In this document: positions 48,235 through 59,362 of the stretch, in pieces
Layout: every line of letters starts with the position of its first letter
Position numbering within the stretch: position 1 is the first letter of the stretch
Source of the DNA: Halichoerus grypus
Taxonomy: Eukaryota; Chordata; Mammalia; Carnivora; Phocidae
Length of the DNA stretch: 64,000 bases
Assembly: GCF_964656455.1 (NCBI RefSeq)
Contig: NC_135718.1
Span: forward strand, 20,534,449 to 20,598,448
Reading direction: 5' to 3'
Translations under genes and position numbers: made by a program
Notes under the pieces: model-generated
Database searches by the model: none
What the model saw: the letters and a program-made list of their open reading frames with translations, nothing else
What the model was told of the DNA's origin: nothing

Positions 48235-48390
48235 AACCACTTTACCACTGTGAATCTCAATCTCCTTCTCTATAAAATGGGGATAATTATTCCAGCCTTT
48301 CGAAGTTGTTGTGAAGATGAAATGAGCTAATGTAGGTAAAACACTTAGGATAGTGTCTGTCACATAGTAAGTTACTCAATAAATGAAAGG
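48235..48390 (+). mobile_element. MIR SINE fragment (3' part)
   Basis: 'CTCTATAAAATGGGGATAAT', 'GTTGTTGTGAAGATGAAATG', 'CACATAGTAAGTTACTCAAT' follow MIR order. Confidence 0.8.
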
Positions 48391-49140
48391 AAATCACATC
48401 ACTGTTGTTCATGTTGGGCTTTGAATAAGACTTGTCTTCCTGAAGGCATGTTGATACCAGGAAGGTGTTTTCTGGGATGAAATACATTCCCTAAAACCAG
48501 AGAGGACACTGGGCAGCATTTCTAGTGTGGCAGATTGCTGCTCCAAGCCAGGACATCTCTTCTGAATCCCAATCCCTGAGCAATACCATCTGGCTCTCAG
48601 ATGGAGGGGTCTCTGACTTTTATTTATTGCTCCTGCCATACCTTTTGCTGTGGACCAGAGTCAGATTAAAGGACATATTCTTTTTTGCTTTGCATTTTGA
48701 GAGAATGTTGATGTTTTCCTAGAGATCCATTTCTCCTGATCAGTCCATTCCCCACTCCATCACTTCCCCAGGTAAGCAATGGATGTGAACAACCAACCAG
48801 GAGAGAAGTTTCAAATAAACAAGATGAAATGCTAAAAAGAAAGTATGCTTTCTTAAAGCAGAGTTTTCTCTTCCTTTTCCATTCTCTGAATAATGTGTGA
48901 AACTTCACAAGTATTGAGGATAATGTTAGCGTCAGCCCCAGGGCAAGGGGACAAACCATGAGTTAAAAAGGTATATATAAATGTCAAAAAGAAAACCTCT
49001 GAGTTTTAACCAAATTATACTAGATTAATTATTTGGCCTCAAAAATGGGGAAAGGGTTTGAAAGATGTCTTCAGTTATTTCCTATCAGGAAACATGAGGT
49101 ACATTTTAATGAAGAGCATCCACTCTGCAGCTTATGCCTG
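48391..49140. other. No recognisable feature
   Basis: Unassigned. Overlapping frames on both strands (65-97 codons) have no recognisable motif. Confidence 0.45.
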
Positions 49141-49304
49141 GGCAATGCTTTTCAAATATAAATATACAAAGTGATAGCCTGTGGATCTTACTGAAATGCA
49201 GATTCTGACTCAATAGATGCTGGGCAGGTCCTGAGATTCTGCATTTCTAACAAGTACCCAGGTGATTCCGAGGTGTCTGGTCTAAGGACAATACTTGAGC
49301 AGCA
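49141..49304 (+). mobile_element. MER5A hAT MITE
   Basis: 'CTTACTGAAATGCAGATTCT', 'GACTCAATAGATGC', 'GAGATTCTGCATTTCTAACA' and 'CCCAGGTGATTCCGAGGTGT' follow MER5A order closely. Confidence 0.85.
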
Positions 49305-49409
49305 AGGATATAGGGCATGTTCATCTATATGGCTCCCTTTTGGTGTATTGTTATTACCAAACTAGGTGCATGTGCTTAGTCCTCCTGTGTGCACTCATTA
49401 TACAGGTCC

Positions 49410-49680
49410 CACCCTCAAAGCTTTCATAGGGTGGTGAAGAGTAGAGAGATATGTGCAGATACTCTATCTGGACAAATAATGACAATATTATGTGATATGT
49501 ACAATGAAAATTTGCAGAAAGTGCTATGGGACTCTAGGGTGAGGGGACTCATTAAGCCTAAGAGAATCAGAGAAATCCTTACAAAGGATGTGATGTTGAA
49601 TAGATTCTTTTAAGAAGGGGAATGAGTGTTCCAGGAAGGTGGATGAGGGAGAATGTGGGTGAAAATTGAGAGTCACCTAT
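49410..49680. mobile_element. Ancient L2/CR1-like repeat fragment
   Basis: 'GTGCTATGGGACTCTAGGGT' and 'AATGAGTGTTCCAGGAAGGT' match the middle of the repeat seen at 28018-28600. Name uncertain. Confidence 0.45.
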
Positions 49681-50034
49681 ATGGTTACAAATGGCACATA
49701 GAAATGTTTTGTTTGTTTTTTCATTAATAGAAAAAGAAATTTCTTTTTAGAAGACTTAAGCATTTCCCCATATTATTGGGGAAATCAGTATATTTCTCTC
49801 TCAAAAGGAGGGCACAGCTGTGTCCATCTCTTCCATCTCTCTTTGCCAAACCATAACCAGCCTTCAGGATTTTGCTTCATGAAGCTTTCTCTGAGAACCT
49901 AAGTCAGAAAGTAATTTTTTCTTTCTCTCAGCTCTAGAGCACTCACTTTAGAATATAAACATTTCACACATAGACCCTGATCTGAAACATCTTTGTAACA
50001 TCCTGAAATACTGAACAGAATTTCTTATAACTAA

Positions 50035-50260
50035 TAATTACATTATAGCTATCATCTATGTGCCAGACACTATGTACTTTTCACTTCACAAATTCTCCTA
50101 TTTAATTCTCACAATTATCCTGTGATGTATGCCGTATTATCACTAACCTCATTTTACAGATCCAGAATCTCAAGCTCAGTTCAGAGAATTGTTTGCCTCA
50201 AATCACTGAACCAGAGATTAGTAGAGCTAGGATTAAAACTGTGAAGGCAGTGCAATTAAA
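50035..50260 (-). mobile_element. MIR SINE relic
   Basis: 'ATCTATGTGCCAGACACTAT', 'CCTATTTAATTCTCACAATT', 'CCTCATTTTACAGATCCAGA' and 'AGTAGAGCTAGGATTAAAAC' give antisense MIR order. Confidence 0.85.
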
Positions 50261-50299
50261 TACCTCCCTATGTTGGATGGATGCGTTGATAGACTGTGT

Positions 50300-50860
50300 T
50301 ACTGATTCAGGATTGCTGCAATTTCTTTGAATTTCTTCCATTTTGACTTTGGGTTTTATTTCCCCTTCCCTCCAATTTGGGTGGACTCTGTGACTGCTTT
50401 GACTGATAGAATACAGCGGAATTGACCCTATGCCAGTTTATGGGCCCAAAGTCTTAAGAAAACAGAACTTTATTCTTCTTGTCTTTAAAAATATACTGTC
50501 TTGGAGTCCTCAGGCACAACGTAAGAAGTCCGATGTGGTTGTTGGAGGGATGACCTGAAGAAGCCCTAAGACTATGAAAAATGCTTAGCCCTGAGACTAA
50601 GCCCCAAGAGGAAGAAGTTCCTAATTGAGCCCAGCCTTGCAAGGACCTTAAGGCACCAGGCATTTGAGTACAACTATTTGGACCCCCAGACTAGCCCAGT
50701 ATCTCACTGAGTATCACTGAATGACCTCAGTCAGTGTTTCATAGAGTAGAAGAACCATCTAGTTTAATAGTCCATAAAATCATGAGATACTATGATATGG
50801 TTGTTGCTTTAAGCCACTGAGTTTGAGGATAGTTTCTTATGCAGCAATTGATAGCTAAAA
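50300..50860 (+). mobile_element. MLT1-type LTR relic (MaLR)
   Basis: 'GGGTGGACTCTGTGACTGCT', 'GATAGAATACAGCGGAATTG', 'CTATGCCAGTTTATGGGCCC', 'TTGTTGCTTTAAGCCACTGA' and 'TATGCAGCAATTGATAGCTA' follow the MLT1 LTR to its 3' end. Confidence 0.75.
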
Positions 50861-51164
50861 GATCATGTTATATCTGGAAACTGATTAGGAACCTGAAAAT
50901 GCTTTCCTTGAGCACCTGCTCATGGCAGTCTTACCTGAGATGTTATGGAAGAATGGAAAAAAAAATAGAAGATCATTTGTGACTTTTATAATCTTATTTT
51001 CTCTGCCTGTTGTTAGTGTGTGTTATTGGTAGTGGTAAAGAGGGAGGTATAGTATGTCAGAATCTCTTGGGGCATGGACAACTGGCACTGAGCATAATCC
51101 TTCAGTTAAATATGAGGTTTCTGCCCACTTCCCTAAAGATTAAGCACTAATCTTAGTTTAGGGT

Positions 51165-51290
51165 TTTAGAGCCAGAGGGATTTTAAAAGTCATTTAGATT
51201 AATCATTTATTTTACAAATAAAGAAACCGAAGGCATGAAAGTTAAATCACTTGTTTAAGTATAGTGCTGGGATAGAACCCATAGGACAGT
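51165..51290 (-). mobile_element. MIR/L3-like ancient fragment
   Basis: 'TTTATTTTACAAATAAAGAA' and 'GTGCTGGGATAGAACCCATA' fit a widespread ancient SINE/LINE-derived repeat. Confidence 0.45.
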
Positions 51291-51299
51291 GGATTATGC

Positions 51300-51372
51300 T
51301 ATATTATGTATATGTATGTGTGATATAGATAGATATAGATATATGATTTGTATATAGATATGGCAATATTGA
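51300..51372. repeat. (TATAGA)n/(TATG)n microsatellite
   Basis: ATGTATATGTATGTG followed by GATATAGATAGATATAGATA. Confidence 0.9.
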
Positions 51373-51477
51373 TCTATATATTAATTGCCATAAATTGATA
51401 TTACCACAATTACATATTAATACTGCAGAGTGAATTAATACATTGAGATTCTCAATCAAAGAATGTAATCACTACCA

Positions 51478-51660
51478 GTGTTTCTCAAATTTGGTTCTAC
51501 ATTAAAATCACTGGTGCTTATTAAAAAATAAATCACCGTTCAGAACCTAGACCTACACATTATAATTTAATTGTTTGTGGGTGGCTGCAGCAGTTGGTCT
51601 TTTTCTTTTTTTTGTAACAACCCTGGTAACTAATAACTGATTTATTATTAGTAACTAGTG
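51478..51660 (+). mobile_element. MER5-like hAT MITE relic
   Basis: 'CCAGTGTTTCTCAAATTTGG', 'CATTAAAATCACTGGTGCTT' and 'CCTGGTAACTAATAACTG' fit a diverged MER5-group element. Confidence 0.55.
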
Positions 51661-52784
51661 ATTTTGAGGTTTATAATTTAATAATAAGCTTATATAGTAT
51701 TAATGATACTTTTTCTCTCTTCAGTGACCATATAAAACTTCTATGATTTCTGATTTAAATAATTTATGTATCTTTTTGTTTTTTAAAATAATTTTTCTAT
51801 CTTTTGAACTATATTCTCCTAACTTGTACTCATTTAACATGTACTTAACATGCACTTAACACAAACTTTTCTTTTTAAATCTCAGTCTCTTGAAAAAGAA
51901 TTATACTTTCTGCCATCCTTCTCTCAGTCTTCAATGGAAGATTCAAATGCAAAATAGGACTACTAGCCAGCTTTTGTAATACCATTTCACACTAAGCTGA
52001 TAAATCATCCAAACAAGAGTCATTTGTCAAATATACATATACTTAAATAAATTAGATTTTTGTGAAGAATGTGCTGTATTTATTAGCTAGAGGTTGCTAA
52101 TAATTTATCACACCCTCATTTGTTTGAAATATAATTCACAAACAACCCATAGTTAAATTAAATAAAAGTATCTGAATCTAGGACTAATGCATTGGAGGAA
52201 ATATAATTATAGCTCATTGCCATATCATAAAGCTATTATGGTAATCCCAATTGCCCAATGGTTGCTGGCATATTTCAAAATGGCATGATACACACCATTT
52301 AATAACATTTTTATTTACAAATACAGGTTTTGAAAATGGTTGAACCACTGGGGAAAACTGGTTAAAGGTCACATGGAGTTTCTGTATTATTACTTACAAT
52401 TGCTTCTGAATTTATAGTTATCTCAAAATATTTTAAAAGAATGGTTGGTAACCTCCATTGCTATACACATTGCCCTCACTCCAGGTCTTTTTGCTTCTGT
52501 GAGATGAATAAAAAAAAAAAAAACTCTCATATGTGTGTTGATTTGAAAGAATATTTGGTTTTTCCTGAGATTCTGACTGAATTTCAACATATTAGGAATG
52601 ACTACAACTTCATAGGACGTCTCTGAAATGCTCTGGTATTCAAAGGAAAACACAGTACCTGCTATTATAAAACCCAGGGGCAAAAAAAAATGTTGATTTG
52701 ATATAGTGGATAGTTTCAGTGATGTCTTTGCATTTGGGCCAGTAGGTTGGTTTTTGCTCATGTGGTCCAGAAAATTAAAAAAAG
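51661..52784. other. No recognisable feature
   Basis: AT-rich unassigned sequence with A-runs near 52510 and 52682. Confidence 0.5.
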
Positions 52785-52995
52785 AATGCAGTATAATGTA
52801 GTGGTTAAGTGTATAGGTTCTAGAGTCAGTCTTGACTTTTTGTCTCTGTGACCATGGATACATGCCATAACTTCCCTTTGCTTCCAGTGTTTCATTTTAA
52901 AATAGAATTAGTAATAGTGCTTACTGCTTAGGATTCCTGGGAGGATTGAGTCACAAAATATACATGCCTGACATTCAGTGAACTTTTAGTAATGG
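52785..52995 (+). mobile_element. MIR SINE relic, nearly full length
   Basis: 'GCAGTATAATGTAGTGGTTA', 'GGTTCTAGAGTCAGTCTTGA', 'GTCTCTGTGACCATGGATAC' and 'TTCCTGGGAGGATTGAGTCA' follow MIR from its head. The 146-codon antisense frame 52423-52863 runs into it and is not a gene. Confidence 0.88.
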
Positions 52996-54090
52996 GGAGC
53001 TGGGTGTGAGAGATGCTGTGGTTATGATCCCACTGCCTCAAAAAATTTGGTCAAGAGAAATAGCTAAAGTTACAGAGGCTTTCTACCTTTAAACTCTGAG
53101 TTCATCAGTAGTCTTAGTCCTCCAGGACATAGGGTTACCTGCCTGCCACAGATCTCTCATTAACTGTGCCTGTTTTGTGGTCAGCATCCCTGAGTACCCA
53201 TCAAGACACAACCTTCTCAAACCCAGCTTACCACCATTGATTCAGTCTTTGCTTCTTTTCCTATATCTAGATTTTCTTTGCCCTATACCTGGTATTCTGT
53301 TGAAAACAAAGTATGTCCCTGGATCTCTGACACTCTACCCTGACCTTATCATAATCCTATTCTGTAAGTTATGTCCTTTCATCACTAGTCATAGGTTGGC
53401 ATATTGATGCAAATGGAACAATTATTCAGAGCCATAGCACTGCTGCCCACCTGGATCGAACACTGTGATGTCACTACCGAATTAGATATTTATAAATATC
53501 AAAATCTGTCTGAAACTCTTCTGAGGTTGCTGAATCTGCACCCTATTGGGGAATGCTAGCTACATGCAAGAGTTAGCCTTTCAGCCTGGTCAGTTTTTTC
53601 ACCTTAGTCAAAACTTTCTTCCTCTTACTTTGTACCATGTTCTTACTTTCGTTTACATTGCAGCATGCACTGCAACTAAGACCAAATGAGTTAATAAGGA
53701 TTTTGAATTCTCTTTTATCTATCAAAATGTTTTTGGGTGATAAAAGAGTGGATAGAGGCATTCTTAGAAGCAAGGGGTTTGGGGGGGGTCACTTGCTTTT
53801 TTTTTCATCCCTTTGCTATGTGTCCAAGAATCTAAGAAGGCCTGAAGTGTTAGAGTTTGATTGTATTGTTTTTTAAAGTTCGAGAATTTCAACAATAGTA
53901 ACAAACTTAATTTGGTATGCATGGTCACTTTACCTTATAATATACAAAAGGTATGTGTAATATTTGACGGCAAATTGGTCCTCAAAATAAGCTTGGATGC
54001 ATTAAAACACACTGACAAAACTTCGAAGCAATCCTCATTATCTAAGAAATCAGAATCTCTTTTTTAACGCAAAACTGGGTTTATAGTTTG
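52996..54090. other. No recognisable feature
   Basis: Unassigned, with a G8 run near 53781. Frames up to 79 codons without motifs. Confidence 0.45.
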
Positions 54091-54094
54091 ACAA

Positions 54095-54690
54095 TGGCTC
54101 CAAAGAGAATAAAATACTTAGATCATACTTAAAATGTACATAATCTGTATGATAAAAGTTACAAAATATTGATGAGAAAAATTAAGGACACCTAAATAAA
54201 CAGAGATATAGAATGTTCTATGGATTGGATTGGTGCCGCTTGTCCTCAAATTATTATATGAGTTTAATGCGATTCCTATAAAAATTTCAGCAAGATTTTA
54301 CCGATAAAAACATAAAACAACTGGGATGAATCACTAGGGATTTAACCTGAGTGGGAAACAAACAACAAACAAACAATTCCAAAAGGTTATATGCTACATA
54401 ATTCCATTTATATGACGTTTTTTGAAATAACATTTTAGAACTAGAGAACAGATTATTGGCTTCCAAATGGTTAAGGATGGAATCCTGTACAATCCTATAC
54501 AATCCTAGGAGATTGGTTTGATTCTAAAAAGGCCACATGAGAGATCCTTGAGGTTATGTAACTGTTCATTATCTTAACTTGATGGTGGACACAAAAACCT
54601 GTGCATATAATAAAATCATGTAAACTGAACTACACACAAATGAGTACAAATTAAACTGGCAAATATAAATAAGAAAGGTGGATTGTATCA
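54095..54690 (+). pseudogene. Old L1 relic: ORF2 piece fused to 3' UTR
   Basis: 'TATGGATTGGATTGGTGCCG' and 'TTTAATGCGATTCCTATAAA' are from just after the ORF2 RT domain. About 54370 onward is L1M 3' UTR-like ('CAGATTATTGGCTTCCAAAT', 'CTTAACTTGATGGTGGACAC'). The ORF2 C-terminus is missing, so an internal deletion joined the two. Confidence 0.65.
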
Positions 54691-54764
54691 AGATCAGTAT
54701 AGTGGTTGTGATATTATCATGCAGTTTTGCAAAATGTTACTAATTGAGGGAAAATTGGTGGAAT

Positions 54765-55200
54765 AGATTCCTAGCACTGTGGTAAGAAAGTACCATCAAC
54801 TCAGTGGCTTAAAAGAACAGAAATTCGTTCTCTTACAGTTCTGGTGGCTAGAAGTCTCAAGTCATGGTGGTGGGGCCATACTTCCTCCAGAGCTTTTAGG
54901 GAAGGACACTTCTGTGCTTCTTCTAGCTCTCAGTAGCTCTAGACATACCTTGGTTTATGGCAGTATCATTTCAATCTCTTACTCATTTTTATATGATTGA
55001 CTTCCTTTTGTGTGTCTCCATTTCTGTGTCTCTTTTCTTATGAGGACACTGTTCATATTGGATTAGGACCCCATTCCAATGACCTCATCTTAACTTGGCT
55101 ACATCTGTAAAGACTTTATTTCCAAATAAGATCATATTCACAGGTACTGGTTATTAGGACTTCAATATATCTTTTGTGGGACAAAATTCAGCCTATAGCA
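54765..55200 (-). mobile_element. MLT1A-type LTR (MaLR)
   Basis: The plus strand reads 'AACTCAGTGGCTTAAAAGAA', 'CTCTTACAGTTCTGGTGGCT', 'TATTGGATTAGGACCCCATT', 'CACAGGTACTGGTTATTAGG' and ends 'AAATTCAGCCTATAGCA', the complement of an MLT1 LTR. Same family as 42390-43230 in opposite orientation. Confidence 0.85.
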
Positions 55201-55785
55201 TTGAGTAAAGGGCACCCAGAATTTATCTGCATTTCTTTTCTTACAAAATGCATGTAACTCTACTATTACCTCAGTAAAAAATTAATTAAAAATCAAAAGC
55301 AAGATGTGATGGCCTTGGCAGCCAATATGGTTAGCAAGGAGAATAGGGGCCATCTCAAGAAATATGTTTATAATCTGGGTTGTATGTGGTACTATGCAAA
55401 GATGGGCTAACTGATTGTATGGGGCCAGCCTCCAAAGCAGATTGTAGTAAACTGGTCCAACAGAATACCATTGAGTATCCGGAAAAATTGTTAATATGAC
55501 CCTCACCCCACTTTCCTAGGATTGAAAGAACTCTTTGATCAGATATATGCTGTATTGCTGATTCAGAGGAATAGTGGTGTAAATTGATTTTTTTGTGTGT
55601 GATTGAGGAAGGAAAGTGCAAGTTCTGATATTTTTAGGATTTTCTTGGGGTCTTCCTCATAGGGAGTTTTTCAGTGTTTTGCATAGAGTAGCTTGAAAAG
55701 AGGACCTAGGGTCTTGGGAGTTCGGGGAGCAGCAAAAGTAAAAATTTTATTAGGGATAAAATTAATGCATATTCATAGGTCAGTT
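55201..55785. other. No recognisable feature
   Basis: Unassigned sequence between the MLT1 LTR and the young SINE. Confidence 0.5.
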
Positions 55786-55799
55786 GAAATGACTCAATA

Positions 55800-56000
55800 G
55801 GGCGCCTGGGTGGCTCAGTTGGTTAAGTGACTGCCTTCGGCTCAGGTCATGATCCCGGAGTCCTGGGATCGAGTCCCACATCGGGCTCCCGGCTCAGCGG
55901 GGAGCCTGCTTTCCCTCTGACCCTATCCCCTCTCATGCTGTTTCTCTCTCTCTGTCAAATAAATAAATAAACAAAATCTTTAAAAAAAAAAAAAAAAAAA
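55800..56000 (+). mobile_element. Young CAN-SINE with intact pol III boxes
   Basis: A nearly undamaged caniform SINE: head GGGCGCCTGGGTGGCTCAGT, CpG-containing body, CT-rich part, (AAAT)n and an uninterrupted A19 tail (55982-56000). It is flanked by a perfect 14-bp duplication GAAATGACTCAATA at 55786-55799 and 56001-56014. The clean tail and duplication mark a recent, possibly polymorphic, insertion. Confidence 0.98.
55811..55876 (+). promoter_or_regulatory. Internal RNA polymerase III promoter (A and B boxes)
   Basis: A box-like TGGCTCAGTTGG at 55811-55822 and B box-like GGATCGAGTCC at 55866-55876, as in tRNA genes. B-box consensus GGTTCGANTCC is matched except at two positions. Activity is inferred from family knowledge. 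Confidence 0.75.
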
Positions 56001-56014
56001 GAAATGACTCAATA

Positions 56015-57615
56015 AATCTATGTAAAGTGCAAAGTATAGAGCCAAACACATAATTCGGTAAATGGAAGCAAGTATTATTTTTATTTTTTGTAATTTGTTA
56101 GCTGATTTGAATATCACCATGGGTCACTCTTTCCCCTCCAAAATGTTGGGTATTTTAGAGTGAAAATAAGACCAGATGTATCTCCAAGGTGAGGAGTTTG
56201 CAATAATGTAGCAATAAAATTACCAAGAACATTGGAAATGAAAACATCAGTGTAGATTATAAAGTTTTTCTTTCAAAACATGTTCTGACTTTAGACAATT
56301 AGTAAAAGAGAACTTGAATTCCTATACGTATTCATCCAAAATTTAATATGATCTGGTACAAGCCCTTTGCAACTTTTAAGCCTTCAATAATAAATCCATT
56401 CCTTCCTGCTAAATGGAAATTGAAGGGCTTATAAACATCTCCCAGTTGGAGTCAGGCAGGAGATCATCTTTCAGATGTTTTGGAGCTCAGAGTAGGGTCA
56501 ATCAATTGACTCAATTGAGACAGACAAGCATTTAATTTGTATTTTTTAAAGCCTCGATACAACAGTTATGTCCATTTTTTTTTCCTGCTTAACACCTCTT
56601 TTTGTTCACTCCTTATCCACAAAGAGAAAATTCTTATGTAGAATTTTAAGAAATTTCTTTTCAAATGAAAACCATTTAGAAAAGCACATTGATGGGAATG
56701 TACCTAAACAAGGATACACTTTCTAATTAGCTCAGTTGCTCACATTGCATAATTAAAGCTTATTGAGGCCAATTCAAATGAAGAACTGTCTTCTTTATTT
56801 TTTAAAGTATCATTTAAAGTGGTTTGGAAATTAACATTATTCTAATTACCTCTTCTTAGAAATGAGTTTTTATGATTAAAGAGGAAAAATAGTATCAACT
56901 TGGTTTCTGATGCAGGTTGGTTGTGCTTTTTTTTTTTTTTTTTCTGTTGTTTTGCTTTTGACTCTCAGACTTATTACTAACTTTTGTTTGGTACCAAAGC
57001 CCTGGCAATTTACATGTGTTCACATCAGGCTCTCTGAGATTGCCTGAGCCCAGTTGCTCTGGGTATGAATAAAACTTTCCCAAGAGAAGGGAAAATATGG
57101 AAGGACATGTCTCCAAATTCACATCCAGTCAAAGATAAGCATGTTGAGTCTTCAACTTTCCCATTCCCACAGAAGTCCAAGACCTCATACCCTACAAACT
57201 ACTTATCCTATTCATTCATGGTACAAACAGACAAATGGATAATTAAACTAAGCCCATCTCTGACTGGGGCAAGAATGCAGGATGTGAGGAACCCGGGACA
57301 TGTCATGTCTGAGCTCCCCTTCATCATGCTTTCTGCTGAGAGTTCTCACCAAAATGGCTCAAGAGTAACTTTTGATGATTTCAAAATGTAGTGAGGATGA
57401 TTCCTACTAGGAACATACCAAATGAATAGCCCTGAGTGCTCCTTCCCTTAGTCTTTTCTTTTTTTCCTGGCCTGGTTGGGATTCTGTTATACCTGAGGCA
57501 TCTTTCGGGCCCCACTGAGAGAAGCATTGCTCTAAAGAGGGACTTAAAGAACAAAGAGTTTATATTAAACTTATTTAAAATATTTCATTAAGGATAATTA
57601 AATTTTTTTTGGATA
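56015..57615. other. No recognisable feature
   Basis: 1.6 kb unassigned non-coding sequence with a T-run near 56928-56943. A 108-codon frame (57065-57391) has no recognisable domain. Confidence 0.45.
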
Positions 57616-57620
57616 GGTAA

Positions 57621-58211
57621 TGAAGTGGGAAACAAAGGCAGAAGAAAACTTATTAAATTCCCTTACTACCTACAGCCCATTGACAAGTCCTTGAAACAGG
57701 AGAGTGACAATCCTCTAGGGACTCAACTGCCTCGATGTTAATACTTCGCTAAGGGCAACAGGCAATCCTAGCCTGACACCCCCTCGACCCCAGGATCCTG
57801 TAAGTCTACTTTAATGTATAAAAATTCCTTTAGGGACTTCCTTTATCTCTAAAGCTCCCAAGATACGTGTTGGAAATCATCCCCCAAGCATATGGCCCAC
57901 CAATATACATCTGAAGGGTCTCATGACTAAGGTTTTATTAGATGGTAATAAATGACCTTTTCCCAACAATAGCTAGTCCCCTCAAGGTCCTGGAAACCTT
58001 GCTTCCAAAATTCCTTAGAGACTTACGCTATCCCTAACCTCCTCCCAACTTGAAAGTATATAATGGGCCACTCCTCATGACCCCGGTGCCGCTTTTTCTG
58101 CCCACGGGTCCTGTCCCTGTGCTTTAATAAAACCACCTTTTTGCACCAAAGACAACTCAAGAATTCTTTCTTGGCCGCTGGCTTTGAAACCTAATGTTCT
58201 TTCCTACATCA
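57621..58211 (+). mobile_element. Class I ERV solo LTR (carnivore type)
   Basis: 591 bp starting TGAAGTGGGAAACAAAGGCA and ending TTCCTACATCA, flanked by the exact 5-mer GGTAA at 57616-57620 and 58212-58216. TATA-like and AATAAA signals lie at the expected places near the 3' side. No gag, pol or env sequence is nearby, so recombination between LTRs removed the provirus. It is inserted next to an antisense L1M relic. Confidence 0.9.
58057..58131 (+). promoter_or_regulatory. LTR core signals: TATA box and polyadenylation signal
   Basis: TATATAAT at 58057-58064 and AATAAA at 58126-58131, 62 bases apart, as in the U3/R part of gammaretroviral LTRs. Present activity is unknown. Confidence 0.7.
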
Positions 58212-58216
58212 GGTAA

Positions 58217-58780
58217 TACATTTTCATGGTTCAAAATTCAAAAGATATCAAATGATATAAAGTAAAAACTCTTTTCACTTCTGAGCCCTAGCAATCCAGT
58301 GTTTCTCTCCAGAGATAACCACTATTATCAATTTCTTGTATATCCTTTTTAGATATATTTTATGTATGTATGTGTAAGTATATGCATATTCTTTTTTATT
58401 TCTTTTCTAAAATACATATTAATTTGCATCGAGGTTTGTGGTTGTTATTGTTTAACATTATATCTTGGGGAATCATTCCACATCAGTAGAGACAGAGCTT
58501 TTTTATTCATTTTTTAGAGCTGTATGGCATTCTAAGTTATGAATGTGCCATAGTTTATTTACCGCAGGCATTAATATGGGCCTCTACATTGTTTCTAACA
58601 TTTGCCATGTAGTAGTATAACTGTAGGATAAATACCTGAGAAGAAATTCCTAGATCTAAGGCTATAAAGATTTACCATGTAACAGATATTGCCAAGTTGC
58701 TCTACCTAAAAATTGTACTAATTTGTCTGTATTTCATCCATCAATGTATAATGTTTCTCTAAGCCCTTATCAGCATGTAT
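58217..58780 (-). mobile_element. L1M-type 3' region relic
   Basis: The plus strand reads as antisense L1M: 'TTCAAAATTCAAAAGATATC', 'AGAGATAACCACTATTATCA', 'TTTCTTGTATATCCTTTTTA', 'TATATCTTGGGGAATCATTC', 'TGTGCCATAGTTTATTTACC', 'AGAAATTCCTAGATCTAAGG'. Confidence 0.7.
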
Positions 58781-58801
58781 GTATATGATCATTTAAACCA
58801 G

Positions 58802-58802
<1 letters not shown>

Positions 58803-58835
<33 letters not shown>
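58803..58835. repeat. (TG)16 microsatellite
   Basis: Uninterrupted TG dinucleotides, probably length-polymorphic. Confidence 0.98.
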
Positions 58836-58837
<2 letters not shown>

Positions 58838-59291
58838 CATTATGTGTATGGAAGATGTGAAGGTAAGTGGTTAATGAAATTGAATCTGGAGCCTTTCCCC
58901 CAGATACTGGAATCTGCTAGTGCTGCAATATTTAAAAACCAGCAATTGATCACCTAGGTTATTTCAACTTCATTTTTGTATCTCATAAACACATGGCAAA
59001 AAATACAGTGTCACCTGTCCATAGCACAGTGTTGGAGGAGAAGTACTTGGCATGTCCACAACCATCTGCGTTGTCTCCTTGAGCCTGTTCTAGGAATTGC
59101 ATGGGAAGATGTATTGACGGAATTTCAGCTAAAGACAGAAAGTACATGTTGAGTTGTCTGGATCCTTGCCTAGCTTTTCTCTTTCTGAAATCTGGAAGAC
59201 ATATGACCATTAAGGCATTTAATAAAAACATATTAAACTGAGAAATTAAATGAATATGGTAGAAACTTAAGAATAAATGACCAAACCATAG

Positions 59292-59362
59292 CTTTTATTT
59301 TTTTTATTATTTTTATTTTTTTTTATTATGTTATGTTAGTCACCATACAGTACATCATTAGT
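59292..59362 (-). mobile_element. Short extra L1 3' end
   Basis: T-rich tail complement followed by 'GTTAGTCACCATACAGTACA' and 'TCATTAGTTTTTT', a carnivore L1 3' terminus only some tens of bases long, directly left of a second L1 3' end. Confidence 0.75.

Noticed and set aside
52423..52863. 146-codon antisense open frame, the longest outside L1
   Set aside because: It runs into a MIR relic (52785-52995), has low-complexity Phe and Lys runs from A/T tracts, and shows no recognisable domain. Chance frame.
55811..55876. Possible stand-alone tRNA gene
   Set aside because: The pol III boxes belong to the tRNA-derived head of a CAN-SINE. No cloverleaf with a matching acceptor stem is present.
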